A stretch of 41,403 bases of DNA from Acidihalobacter ferrooxydans (GTDB taxonomy: Bacteria > Pseudomonadota > Gammaproteobacteria > DSM-5130 > Acidihalobacteraceae). The notes under the pieces were generated by a model. It had not been told where the DNA came from, ran no database searches, and worked only from the letters and a program-made list of their open reading frames with translations. The stretch is taken from positions 2,733,919-2,775,321 of the forward strand of contig NZ_CP019434.1 of the NCBI RefSeq assembly GCF_001975725.1, written 5' to 3'. The position numbers were made by a program, and so were the translations under genes. Numbering within the stretch: the stretch's first letter is position 1; the number at the start of each line of letters is the position of its first letter. Positions 29,079 through 37,533 of this stretch are shown in pieces.

Positions 29079-29639
29079 ATGCGTGCGTGGCTGAAACTGG
29101 CGAGCGGCATCGACGCCTTGAACGAGCGCGTCGGTCAGTTGATGTACTGGCTTGCCATGCTCATGATTCTGATCGGCGTGTACAACGCCACGGTCCGCTA
29201 CCTGGGCCAATTCATCGGGCATAACCTTTCGTCCAACGCCTATCTCGAAGCACAGTGGTACCTGTTCGGCACCATGTTCATGCTCGGCGCCGCGTACACA
29301 CTCAAGCACAACGCACATGTGCGCGTGGATATTTTCTACAACCGCCTCTCCGCCAGAGGACAGGCCTGGGTCGAACTACTCGGCACCGTATTCTTCCTTC
29401 TGCCGTTCTCCGCCATGGTGTTTTATCTCTCGCTGCCCTGGGTCGAGTTTTCCTGGAAGCTGCATGAAATCTCATCGAATCCGGGTGGCCTACCCCGCTA
29501 TCCGATCAAGACGGTCGTGCCCATCGCCTTCGTACTGCTGTTCCTGCAAGGAGTTTCACAGCTCATCAAAGCGATTGCCGTAATCGCCGGGCAGCGCGAA
29601 CGCGTGTTCGAAAACAAAGAGGAAGGGAAACCGCTATGA
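29079..29639 (+). CDS. TRAP transporter small permease (DctQ family)
   Basis: Small membrane subunit of a tripartite ATP-independent periplasmic transporter, 186 residues with four hydrophobic helices (about 17-38, 62-78, 95-118, 145-165). Family text includes LEAQWYLFGTMFMLGAAYTLKHNAHVRVDIFY, with the conserved H-V-R-V-D. ATG with GGGGG seven bases upstream. Its stop overlaps the next gene's start (ATGA). Substrates of this family include C4-dicarboxylates, keto acids and sialic acid; this one cannot be assigned. Confidence 0.92.
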   Translation: MRAWLKLASGIDALNERVGQLMYWLAMLMILIGVYNATVRYLGQFIGHNLSSNAYLEAQWYLFGTMFMLGAAYTLKHNAHVRVDIFYNRLSARGQAWVELLGTVFFLLPFSAMVFYLSLPWVEFSWKLHEISSNPGGLPRYPIKTVVPIAFVLLFLQGVSQLIKAIAVIAGQRERVFENKEEGKPL

Positions 29640-30964
29640 GCATGGACTGGATCGGGGGAGCCATGCTGCTGGTTCTCCTGCTGCTGATTTTCACCGGCTA
29701 TCCGGTCGCCTTCGCGCTGGGCGGCACCGCGCTGGTATTCATCCCGCTCGGCATCGGCATGGGCTTCTTCGACCTGAGTTTGATGCAGGCGCTGCCGCAG
29801 CGTGTTTTCGGCATCATGGAAAACTACACCCTGCTCGCCGTGCCGTTCTTCATTTTCATGGGAACGATGCTGGAAAAATCGGGACTCGCCGAAGATCTGC
29901 TCAAGACCATGGGGCAGCTCTTCGGCCCGCTACGCGGTGGTCTGGCGCTGTCCGTGGTCGTCGTTGGCACCCTGCTCGCCGCTGCGACCGGCGTAGTCGG
30001 CGCTACGGTGGTAGCTATGGGCATGATCGCCCTTCCGGTGATGATGCGCTACGGCTACGACGGCAAGCTCTCGACCGGCATCATCGCCGCGTCCGGTACG
30101 CTTGGCCAGATCATTCCGCCCAGCGTCGTGCTTATCGTACTCGGTGCTCAGCTCGGCGTTTCAGTCGGTTCGCTGTTCGTGGGTTCGCTGCTGCCCGGCC
30201 TGATGCTCGCCAGCATGTACGCGATCTACGCTATCGGCGTTGCCATTCTCAAACCTACCGCCGCGCCGGCGCTGCCACCGGAGGATCGACCGGACAATCT
30301 TCCCCTGTTGCTGCGCCGCATCGTGCTGGTCATGATTCCACCGCTGGCCTTGATTATCGTCGTGCTCGGCTCGATTTTCGCCGGCATTGCCACGCCGACC
30401 GAAGCCGGCGCCTTCGGTGCGGTCGGCGCCATTCTGCTGGCCTTGTTCAGCGGGCGTTTCAGGTTCCACCAGATCACCGACAGTCTGAACGTCACCGTCA
30501 AACTCAGCTCGATGGTGCTGTTCATTCTGGTCGGCTCGCGTTTTTTCAGTCTGGTTTTCCGGGGCTTCGACGGCGACATCTGGGTCGACAGTTTCCTGAC
30601 CAGCATTCCCGGTGGTCAGTTAGGATTCCTGGTCGTCGCCAACCTCGTGGTATTCATTCTCGGTTTTTTCATCGATTTCTTTGAAATCGCCTTCATCGTT
30701 CTCCCGCTGCTGGCGCCAACCGCAGTGCATCTTGGGGTGGACATGGTCTGGTTCGGCGTCATGCTGGGCATGAATCTGCAAACCTCATTCCTGACACCGC
30801 CCTTCGGGTTTTCATTATTCTATTTACGCGGCGTCACGCCACCGAGCATCAGCACCGGCGCCATGTACCGCGGCGTCATTCCATTCATCATCATTCAGGC
30901 CATCGGCCTGTCGGTCATCATCGCGTACCCGAATATAGTGCATCTACTGTCCGGCAGTTCTTAG
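29636..30964 (+). CDS. TRAP transporter large permease (DctM family)
   Basis: Large, multi-helix permease, 442 residues. It uses an ion gradient to import the solute delivered by a periplasmic binding protein. Conserved stretches: LLAVPFFIFMGTMLEKSGLA, AATGVVGATVVAMGMIALP, SGTLGQIIPPSVVLIVLG and FAGIATPTEAGAFGAVGA. It ends YPNIVHLLSGSS inside a tandem-repeat tract. No DctP-type binding protein gene is in the window, so the partner is elsewhere. Confidence 0.94.
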   Translation: MSMDWIGGAMLLVLLLLIFTGYPVAFALGGTALVFIPLGIGMGFFDLSLMQALPQRVFGIMENYTLLAVPFFIFMGTMLEKSGLAEDLLKTMGQLFGPLRGGLALSVVVVGTLLAAATGVVGATVVAMGMIALPVMMRYGYDGKLSTGIIAASGTLGQIIPPSVVLIVLGAQLGVSVGSLFVGSLLPGLMLASMYAIYAIGVAILKPTAAPALPPEDRPDNLPLLLRRIVLVMIPPLALIIVVLGSIFAGIATPTEAGAFGAVGAILLALFSGRFRFHQITDSLNVTVKLSSMVLFILVGSRFFSLVFRGFDGDIWVDSFLTSIPGGQLGFLVVANLVVFILGFFIDFFEIAFIVLPLLAPTAVHLGVDMVWFGVMLGMNLQTSFLTPPFGFSLFYLRGVTPPSISTGAMYRGVIPFIIIQAIGLSVIIAYPNIVHLLSGSS

Positions 30965-31017
30965 CCAACAATTTTTAACCAACAATTTTTAGCCAACAAT
31001 TCATAGCCAGCAAAAAT
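30963..31017 (+). repeat. Four 14-bp tandem repeats at the end of dctM
   Basis: Units agccaacaattttt, aaccaacaattttt, agccaacaattcat and agccagcaaaaat run end to end from the dctM stop codon to eight bases short of the converging gene. Copies one and two differ by one base. On the minus strand they give repeated T-poor/A-rich tracts with no strong hairpin. Confidence 0.75.
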
Positions 31018-31024
31018 ACCGGCA

Positions 31025-32893
31025 CTACCGGGCGGCTGCTTTCGGGGGCATACGTGCAATTTGCGCAAGTTTGCGTTCGATCACGTGGCGCCGCTGCGGC
31101 GCAGTCGTATGCGTCAATAAATTTTCCAACACTCTGCGTGCATCAGCACGCATGCCGGCCTTGCTCAGCGCAACGGCGGCATTCCAGCGCGCCGACGCGC
31201 CCCATGGGCCGTAGGTGTTGCGACCGGTCAACAAAGCCGACTGCATATAAAGACTCGCCGCATGCGCTTCATGACCCTGCGCCGCATACGATTGTGCTTC
31301 CCAGAACAGCACTTCGCGCTGCTGCCGCACGCTCTTTAATTTCGGATACACCGCCTTGAACAAGGCTATCGCAGCCTGATTTTTATGTTGGGATTGCAGA
31401 TCGAACAGCACCTGCATCAACTCGCTGGCCTGACTCTGGTCGAACGAGGTCTGATTCGCAACCAGTGTCTGGAGACGCTCGATACCCGCTTGAGATTTAC
31501 CACCAAGGATCAACACACGCGATAGCCTCAACACCCACCGGTAAGGGTTTTCACCGGGAGGCGGTGCATCCAAACCCGCCATCAGTTGCGCCGCCAGCGG
31601 CAAATCCCCTCGGTTGACTGCATCGTGGGCCAGCACCAGACGAATACCCGCCGGCACGTCAGTATGCGCGGGAAAGCGCTTGGGTGCCTGCAGAAACAGC
31701 CGATCGAGCAGGCGGTGCCCACCCGGCAAACCCAGCACGGCTGTCGCCAGATCTCGATAGCCTGTCGCCTGCCCAGCGAGACTCTGCCCGGTTTCGCTCA
31801 GTAGAGCGTCATCGGCACGCGCCAACACCGAATGATGTGCCTTGCGGGCTTTTCGCGCAGCCGCTTCCCAGGCATGGTCATCGCCGATCAGCAGGCGCGC
31901 ACGATTACCCGCCTCAATGGCCAGGGTACGGTAGGCCCGCCATAAGGTATCTCCATCGAACGCCAGCAGCGGCGTCAGCGGCACACGGGGCGCCAGGGCC
32001 AGATAATGCTCCAGCGCGATAATCACCTTGCGCCAACTGTGTGCGCGTTTGGCCGCTGCGGCCGCAACGCCCCATAACTGCGCGGATCGCTGCGGTGCCG
32101 TTTTCGCGTCAGCGGCCGCTTTGGCCGCAAGCGTGTAGACCGTTGCGGGTGGCATTGTTCCCGCCCGCAACGCGGCCAGCCAATACAGCCAATCGTTTGC
32201 CGAACCAACCTTCGAGCCGAGCAACTCGAGCGCACGACGCGGCTCGCCGACCCGTAGCCAGACACGGGCCAGTACCGCCCGCTCGGCAACGTTTTCGGTC
32301 GGATAATCGAGTTGGTAATTCAGCAAGGCTAGGCGCGCATCATCGAGCTGATTGGAATCAAGATAGGACTCGATCAACCAACGCCGCCAGGTACGCAATT
32401 GTGAAGCGTCCGGCAACTGCTTGCCCGACCAGAGCAGCGTTCGCAACAGCTTGCGGGCACCATCGCCATGGCCGAGCGCCAACTCGGCATGCACGGCGTC
32501 GATCATGAACGGCTCGCGTTGAACAAACGACAATCCCTGCGGTTCGACGGCCTGCCGTGCGACTATCGCCGCCCAGGCATGTTGCTGCGCCAGCGCATTC
32601 ATGCGCACCCGTTCCCAGCTCAACCAGTCCTGCGGCGCCCGGGAGTAGGAGGGCTGGTAGGTATCGACCAGACGCAAGGCGAGCGTGCAGGCCCCGCTGG
32701 CGACGAAAGCGCGCGCCATGGCCACGCTGTCAGGCGCGATCCTGGCTGTCGTCTTGTTTGCGGATGTTACAGAAGTCGCTGTCTCGCCAGACGCGGACGC
32801 GGGGGAAAACATGCCGATGGACATGGCCAGCAGCACCGCCGCATGCACGGCGAGCCGTCTGGAATTATGACGTAAACAGTTCATGCTGAGCAT
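31025..32893 (-). CDS. Exported helical-repeat (TPR-like) protein, function unknown
   Basis: A 622-residue protein. A signal peptide (about residues 1-35: basic RRLAVHAAVLLAMSIG, cleavage after ASA) points to the periplasm or outer membrane. The rest is almost all helices in antiparallel pairs with TPR/Sel1-like spacing of alanines, leucines and tryptophans (for example LNYQLDYPTENVAERAVLAR and EAQSYAAQGHEAHAASLYMQ). TPR lengths are irregular, so no copy number is given. No catalytic motif is seen. ATG at 32893 or 32884; neither has a clear Shine-Dalgarno. It faces dctM end to end. A lattice or scaffold role would suit the fold, but this is inference. Confidence 0.8.
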   Translation of the reverse strand: MLSMNCLRHNSRRLAVHAAVLLAMSIGMFSPASASGETATSVTSANKTTARIAPDSVAMARAFVASGACTLALRLVDTYQPSYSRAPQDWLSWERVRMNALAQQHAWAAIVARQAVEPQGLSFVQREPFMIDAVHAELALGHGDGARKLLRTLLWSGKQLPDASQLRTWRRWLIESYLDSNQLDDARLALLNYQLDYPTENVAERAVLARVWLRVGEPRRALELLGSKVGSANDWLYWLAALRAGTMPPATVYTLAAKAAADAKTAPQRSAQLWGVAAAAAKRAHSWRKVIIALEHYLALAPRVPLTPLLAFDGDTLWRAYRTLAIEAGNRARLLIGDDHAWEAAARKARKAHHSVLARADDALLSETGQSLAGQATGYRDLATAVLGLPGGHRLLDRLFLQAPKRFPAHTDVPAGIRLVLAHDAVNRGDLPLAAQLMAGLDAPPPGENPYRWVLRLSRVLILGGKSQAGIERLQTLVANQTSFDQSQASELMQVLFDLQSQHKNQAAIALFKAVYPKLKSVRQQREVLFWEAQSYAAQGHEAHAASLYMQSALLTGRNTYGPWGASARWNAAVALSKAGMRADARRVLENLLTHTTAPQRRHVIERKLAQIARMPPKAAAR

Positions 32894-33138
32894 GGGCGCT
32901 ACGACGCACGCTGTGGATCACTTCACGACCCCATACCGGCACCCCGTCTCACACGATGCCGCGTGTGCAGGCGATACCCTCTCGTGGAAGGCGCGTCGCC
33001 GGGTCGAGGCGCGTTAAGCCCCGAAACTATGCGTTTTGAATGTACGCGCGTTTACACCGTACCCGCTGTCCCGCCGAGCCACTGAAGCGGCCTGAACATT
33101 GCGCTCGGTCTATCGCGCACGCCATCCGACGCGCGCTT

Positions 33139-33498
33139 TTAATCAGCACGCCTTTTGAGCTTTTCCTTGATGCGTGCCGACTTACCGGTACGCCCACGCA
33201 GGTAGTACAGCTTGGCGCGGCGCACATCACCACGGCGTTTGACCTCGATGCTCTCGACGCTCGGGCTATAGGTCTGGAATACACGCTCCACGCCCTCGCC
33301 GTGCGACAGCTTGCGCACGGTGAACGCGGAATTCAGACCGCGGTTGCGTTTAGCCACGACCACACCTTCATAGGCCTGCAACCGCTCGCGATTGCCTTCT
33401 TTGACCTTGACCTGCACCACGACCGTATCGCCGGGGGCGAAAACGGGAATTTCTTTCTGCATCTGCTCGGCTTCGAGCGCCTTGATGATTTCGTTCAT
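33139..33498 (-). CDS. rplS: 50S ribosomal protein L19
   Basis: Ribosomal protein at the 30S-50S interface, 119 residues. The family text [28 protein letters not shown] and [20 protein letters not shown], with [20 protein letters not shown], is all present. Start at [13 protein letters not shown]; the frame runs 28 codons further into trmD. Last gene of rpsP-rimM-trmD-rplS. I see no strong terminator after it; a weak inverted pair lies near 33110. Confidence 0.97.
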   Translation of the reverse strand: MNEIIKALEAEQMQKEIPVFAPGDTVVVQVKVKEGNRERLQAYEGVVVAKRNRGLNSAFTVRKLSHGEGVERVFQTYSPSVESIEVKRRGDVRRAKLYYLRGRTGKSARIKEKLKRRAD

Positions 33499-33520
33499 GT
33501 TCCAAACATCCTCGTTGATT

Positions 33521-34264
33521 CTACGGCGTTTTGACCTGCCGCTCGGCCTCATATTCATCCAATAAACGTCGATCGTCATCACTCAAAGCGCGTGCTTCGA
33601 GCAAATCCGGGCGACGCTCCCACGTCCGTCCCAATGCCTGCTTGCGTCGCCAGCGCGCGATCTCGGCATGATTGCCCTCCCGCAGCACATCCGGCACACG
33701 CAGCCCCGCCACGGCTTCCGGTCGGGTGTAATGCGGGCAATCCAGCAGACCATCCATAAAGGAATCCTGCTCAGCGGAGTCCGCATCGCCCAGCACACCG
33801 GGCAGCAAACGAGCAATCGCATCGACGACAACCATCGCGGCGAGTTCTCCGCCACTCAACACGTAGTCGCCGATCGACCATTCTTCGTCCACTTCAAGCC
33901 TGGCCAGACGTTCGTCGATACCTTCGTAACGCCCTGCCAGCAGCACCAAATTACCGCCTGCGGCAAATTCCCGCACCGCCGCCTGATCCAGCCTGCGCCC
34001 CTGCGGGCTCAGGTAAATAACCTTGCCGTTACCGGCCGCGCGCGCCGCATGCAGCGCCTGGCGAACGGGCTCGACTTTCATCAACATCCCTGGACCGCCA
34101 CCGTAGGGCCGGTCGTCCACAGTTCGGTGCCGATCAACCGTGTAGTCACGGGGATTCCACAACCCCAATTGCAGCAGACCGCGATCCACCGCACGCCCGG
34201 TTACCCCGCAACCGGCAACCGCAGCCACCAGCGAGGGGAACAGACTGACGACATCGATACGCAT
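33521..34264 (-). CDS. trmD: tRNA (guanine-N1)-methyltransferase
   Basis: Methylates G37 of tRNAs beside the anticodon, preventing +1 frameshifts. A SPOUT-fold enzyme of 247 residues. Seen are [56 protein letters not shown] (the SAM-binding trefoil knot) and [10 protein letters not shown]. The ATG begins [12 protein letters not shown], the family N-terminus, and overlaps nothing upstream. Seven bases after rimM. Confidence 0.97.
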   Translation of the reverse strand: MRIDVVSLFPSLVAAVAGCGVTGRAVDRGLLQLGLWNPRDYTVDRHRTVDDRPYGGGPGMLMKVEPVRQALHAARAAGNGKVIYLSPQGRRLDQAAVREFAAGGNLVLLAGRYEGIDERLARLEVDEEWSIGDYVLSGGELAAMVVVDAIARLLPGVLGDADSAEQDSFMDGLLDCPHYTRPEAVAGLRVPDVLREGNHAEIARWRRKQALGRTWERRPDLLEARALSDDDRRLLDEYEAERQVKTP

Positions 34265-34271
34265 CAATGCC

Positions 34272-34799
34272 TCAGAATTCCGGGTCCCAATCGACCCGCA
34301 GCACACCGGCCGCCAGATCGATTTCGGTCACCACATCGGGGCGCAGATAGGGAATCAAACGCTCCCGATCACCATGCACGACCAGAACGTCATTGGCGCC
34401 GGTCTCGATCAATTTTTCGAGCTCGCCCAGTTCGACGCCGTGCGTGGTCATGACGCGCAGACCGATCAGATCGGCCCAGTAATACTCACCCGCCGGCAGC
34501 GACTCCAATTGACTCCGCGTCACGGCGATGTCCGCGCCGTACAGCAATTCCGCCTGTTCCCGGTCTGTCACGCCAGCGAGCCTGACGACCAGGCCTTTGC
34601 GATGCATTGAACCCTCAATCACATCGTAGGTCCGCCACATGCCGCCTTGCTGCACCTGCCAGGGTGAATATTCCAGCAAGGCCTCGGGCGGCTGCGTATC
34701 GGATCGCACCTTGAGCCAGCCGCGCACGCCAAAGGCGCCGCCGATCCGTCCCATGCCAATCCGATCCTCCACCGCGTCGACTCGCGGTTCAGGCGGCAA
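34272..34799 (-). CDS. rimM: Ribosome maturation factor RimM
   Basis: Assists 30S assembly by binding S19 and processing 16S rRNA. The N-terminal RimM domain ([19 protein letters not shown]) and the C-terminal PRC-barrel ([30 protein letters not shown]) end in DWDPEF. The start is uncertain: a TTG at 34799 overlaps rpsP by eleven bases and gives 175 residues, near the usual length. A GTG at 34772 would give 166. The ATG at 34754 would remove conserved residues. Confidence 0.94.
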   Translation of the reverse strand: MPPEPRVDAVEDRIGMGRIGGAFGVRGWLKVRSDTQPPEALLEYSPWQVQQGGMWRTYDVIEGSMHRKGLVVRLAGVTDREQAELLYGADIAVTRSQLESLPAGEYYWADLIGLRVMTTHGVELGELEKLIETGANDVLVVHGDRERLIPYLRPDVVTEIDLAAGVLRVDWDPEF

Positions 34800-35043
34800 C
34801 GGCCTTGCGCGCCTCCTTCAAAAGCTGCGCAACACGTTCACTGGGGGCCGCACCCTGTGCCAGCCAATGCTCGGCACGTGCGCTATCGATGTGCAGACGC
34901 ACTTCCTGCCCGCGCGCGACCGGGTTGAAATAACCCAGCCGCTCAATGGCGCCGGAATCCCGACGCGCGCGCGAGTCAGTCACCACGATGTGATAGAAAG
35001 GCCGCTTCTTGGCCCCGCCGCGGGCCAGTCGAATAGTTACCAT
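34789..35043 (-). CDS. rpsP: 30S ribosomal protein S16
   Basis: Small-subunit assembly protein, 84 residues. [20 protein letters not shown] and [19 protein letters not shown] are standard S16 text. First gene of the rpsP-rimM-trmD-rplS operon. Preceded by a leader of about 80 bases from a TACAAT -10. Its stop is overlapped by the presumed rimM start. Confidence 0.98.
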   Translation of the reverse strand: MVTIRLARGGAKKRPFYHIVVTDSRARRDSGAIERLGYFNPVARGQEVRLHIDSARAEHWLAQGAAPSERVAQLLKEARKAVAA

Positions 35044-35126
35044 GAGATACTCAGTCCTGAAGCGTTTGACGCTATCGGTTGCAAAATGAGCGCAGCAATC
35101 CGCACCACGCAGCTATAAGGGCGCGA

Positions 35127-35154
35127 ATTGTACGCGAATCCAGACAAAAAGAAA
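35127..35154 (-). promoter_or_regulatory. Candidate promoter for the rpsP operon
   Basis: Minus-strand TACAAT (35127-35132, 5 of 6). The -35 is poor: TTTCTT at 16 bases matches 3 of 6. The start would be near 35120, about 75 bases before rpsP. It lies in the ffh-rpsP spacer just after a TTTCTTTTT tract that may help end the ffh transcript. Confidence 0.4.
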
Positions 35155-35173
35155 GACTCCGTACCACCCCATA

Positions 35174-36538
35174 CTAGAACGGCATGCCCCCCGGCGGCAT
35201 ACCCCCGCCCTTGAGCGCACGCATCATTTTCCCCATACCACCCTTGGTCATTTTTTTCATCATCTTGCTCATCTGGGCATACTGCTTGAGCAGACGATTG
35301 ACATCCTGCACCTCGGTGCCGGAGCCCGCCGCAATACGGCGCTTGCGCGAACCCTTGATAACGTCGGGAAAACGGCGCTCATGCGGCGTCATCGAATCGA
35401 TGATCGCTATCATGCGCCGCATCTGACCGTCGTGGGCCTGATTCTTGACCGCGGCGGGCAATTGCCCCATCCCCGGCAGCTTATCCATGAGACCACCGAT
35501 CCCGCCCATCTTGTTCATTTGTTCGAGCTGATCGCGCAGATCCGCCAGATCGAAACCTTTACCCTTCTTGATCTTGCGCGCAAATTGCTCGGCCTTGTCC
35601 TGATCCAGGCTACGCTGAGCCTCTTCGACCAGCGAGACCACATCGCCCATACCGAGAATGCGCGAGGCAATACGTTCGGGATGAAACGGCTCCAGCGCCC
35701 GCGTCTTTTCGCCCACACCGATGAACTTGATCGGTTTGCCGGTGATGCTGCGAACGGACAGGGCCGCGCCACCACGCGCGTCACCGTCTGCCTTGGTCAG
35801 GATGACGCCGGTCAGCGGTAGCGCGGCGTCGAAGGCTTTCGCGGTATTGGCCGCATCCTGACCGGTCATGCTGTCGACCACAAACAGGGTTTCCGCCGGA
35901 TTGACGGCCGCGTGGATGCGCTGAATCTCGGTCATCATGTCGGCGTCGATATGCAGGCGACCCGCCGTATCGACCAGCAGCACATCCTTGTGCTGGCGCC
36001 GCGCATGCTCGACCGCGGCGCGCGCGATATCCACCGGATCCTGATCGCCGCGACTGGGGAAAAATTCGACCTCGACTTCGTTCGCCAATGTCTCCAATTG
36101 CTTGATCGCGGCCGGCCGGTAGACGTCGCAGCTCACCACCATCACCGACTTCTTGCGTTCGCTGCGTAACCAGCGCGCAAGTTTGCCCACGGTTGTGGTC
36201 TTGCCCGCACCCTGCAAACCGGCCATCAGCACCACGGCGGGTGGCTGCACATTCAGAGCAAGCGCCTCGTTGACCTCACCCATGATGGCGACGAGTTCAT
36301 CGTTCACCACCTTGATGAAGGCCTGCCCCGGCGTCAGGCTGCGGATGACCTCCTGGCCCACAGCGCGTTCGCGGACCCGGTTGATGAAGTCCTTGACCAC
36401 CGGCAGCGCCACATCGGCCTCCAGCAACGCCATACGCACTTCGCGCAATGCATCCTGGATGTTTTCTTCGGTCAGACGCGCCTGACCCCGCATACGCTTG
36501 ACCGTAGAGGCCAAACGATCGCTCAGACCCTCGAACAT
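35174..36538 (-). CDS. ffh: Signal recognition particle protein Ffh
   Basis: GTPase that, with 4.5S RNA, targets membrane proteins to SecYEG. N domain (1-~90), G domain with GLQGAGKTTTVGKLA (G1), DTAGRLHID (G3) and TKADGDARGGAALS (G4/G5). The methionine-rich M domain ends MSKMMKKMTKGGMGKMM and PPGGMPF. Length 454, typical. Start matches MFEGLSDRLASTVKRM. Divergent from the next gene; a promoter with perfect TATAAT lies ~37 bases upstream. Confidence 0.98.
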   Translation of the reverse strand: MFEGLSDRLASTVKRMRGQARLTEENIQDALREVRMALLEADVALPVVKDFINRVRERAVGQEVIRSLTPGQAFIKVVNDELVAIMGEVNEALALNVQPPAVVLMAGLQGAGKTTTVGKLARWLRSERKKSVMVVSCDVYRPAAIKQLETLANEVEVEFFPSRGDQDPVDIARAAVEHARRQHKDVLLVDTAGRLHIDADMMTEIQRIHAAVNPAETLFVVDSMTGQDAANTAKAFDAALPLTGVILTKADGDARGGAALSVRSITGKPIKFIGVGEKTRALEPFHPERIASRILGMGDVVSLVEEAQRSLDQDKAEQFARKIKKGKGFDLADLRDQLEQMNKMGGIGGLMDKLPGMGQLPAAVKNQAHDGQMRRMIAIIDSMTPHERRFPDVIKGSRKRRIAAGSGTEVQDVNRLLKQYAQMSKMMKKMTKGGMGKMMRALKGGGMPPGGMPF

Positions 36539-36574
36539 AATCCGCTACGACCCCGCTGGAAAAAACGAATGGGC

Positions 36575-36603
36575 ATTATACGTGTCACACCGTGTGGCGT
36601 CGC
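36575..36603 (-). promoter_or_regulatory. Predicted promoter for ffh with a palindromic spacer
   Basis: Minus-strand TATAAT is perfect (36575-36580); the -35 GCGACG (36598-36603) matches 3 of 6 after a 17-base spacer. The start near 36568 gives a 30-base leader. The spacer contains cacaccgtgtg (36586-36596), a 5+5 inverted repeat with a one-base centre, which could be a protein site or chance. Confidence 0.5.
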
Positions 36604-36674
36604 CCATCATCCTTTTCGCCACTGCCGCGATATGCAATCATGGCTGGCCAAACGGATTCCCGGCCAACCGAGCC

Positions 36675-37475
36675 ATGCAGCTTGCCGTCAGTCTTTCCGC
36701 CATCGTGCTCTATTTGATCTGTGCAGCGCAGATCTGGCGACGTTTTCGCGCGCGCATGGCCGGCGACGCCACCGGCTGCGGACGCAACTTCGCGATTCTC
36801 TGGATCGCGGCGCTGATCCTCCACGGCATCGCGCTCTACACCAACATCGTCACACCACACGGCCTCAGCCTCGGCATTACCCATGCATTCTCGCTGGTCG
36901 GCTGGATCGTCGCCCTGATGGTGCTCATTGCCCTGCATTCCCGCCCCGTCGAAGGCCTCGGACTGATCCTCCTGCCCTTTGCCGCGCTCACCATCGCCGC
37001 CGAGCTGGTTTTCCCGGGGCAAAGCATTCTGCCGCACAGCGGCGGCATCGTGCTGGCAATTCACGTCTTCATTTCACTGCTCGCCTCCAGCCTGTTCGTC
37101 ATCGCCGCGCTACAGGCAGCACTGCTCTGGTACCAGGATCACCGCCTGCGCACGCACCGGCCCGGCGGCTGGCTGCGTGCGCTGCCTCCGCTGCAACACA
37201 CCGAGAGCATCCTCTTTCAGACGATCGCGCTGGGTTTCATCCTGCTGACCGTCGGCCTGATCACCGGCATGGTTTTCATCAACCAGTTCTTCACTATGGC
37301 GTCGCCGCAGCGCACGCTGCTCTTTATTGCCTCCTGGGTCATCTTCGCCCTGCTCCTGCTTGGTCGCTGGCGTTTTGGCTGGCGCGGGCGCACCGCGATC
37401 CGCTGGACACTCACCGGCTTCGCCATCCTGCTGATCGCCTACCTGAGCGCGGAAGTCTTATCGGTACTCGCTTGA
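36675..37475 (+). CDS. CcsA/YpjD-family cytochrome c assembly-type membrane protein
   Basis: Integral membrane protein of 266 residues with about eight helices, in the same family as E. coli YpjD. It resembles the CcsA/ResC part of cytochrome c maturation but lacks the WGxYWxWD heme motif. Conserved histidines occur in LILHGIALY, ITHAFSLVGW, ALHSRP and VLAIHVFISLLASSLF. Start at MQLAVSLSAIVLYLI, the family N-terminus; the frame is open 59 codons upstream but overlaps the ffh promoter. Next to ffh and CorB, as in gammaproteobacteria. Function not settled. Confidence 0.88.
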   Translation: MQLAVSLSAIVLYLICAAQIWRRFRARMAGDATGCGRNFAILWIAALILHGIALYTNIVTPHGLSLGITHAFSLVGWIVALMVLIALHSRPVEGLGLILLPFAALTIAAELVFPGQSILPHSGGIVLAIHVFISLLASSLFVIAALQAALLWYQDHRLRTHRPGGWLRALPPLQHTESILFQTIALGFILLTVGLITGMVFINQFFTMASPQRTLLFIASWVIFALLLLGRWRFGWRGRTAIRWTLTGFAILLIAYLSAEVLSVLA

Positions 37476-37533
37476 CAGCGCCCCGATCACCGCCTGTAAT
37501 GGCCGGCGGTCCATCACCGTCACGATACAGCTC

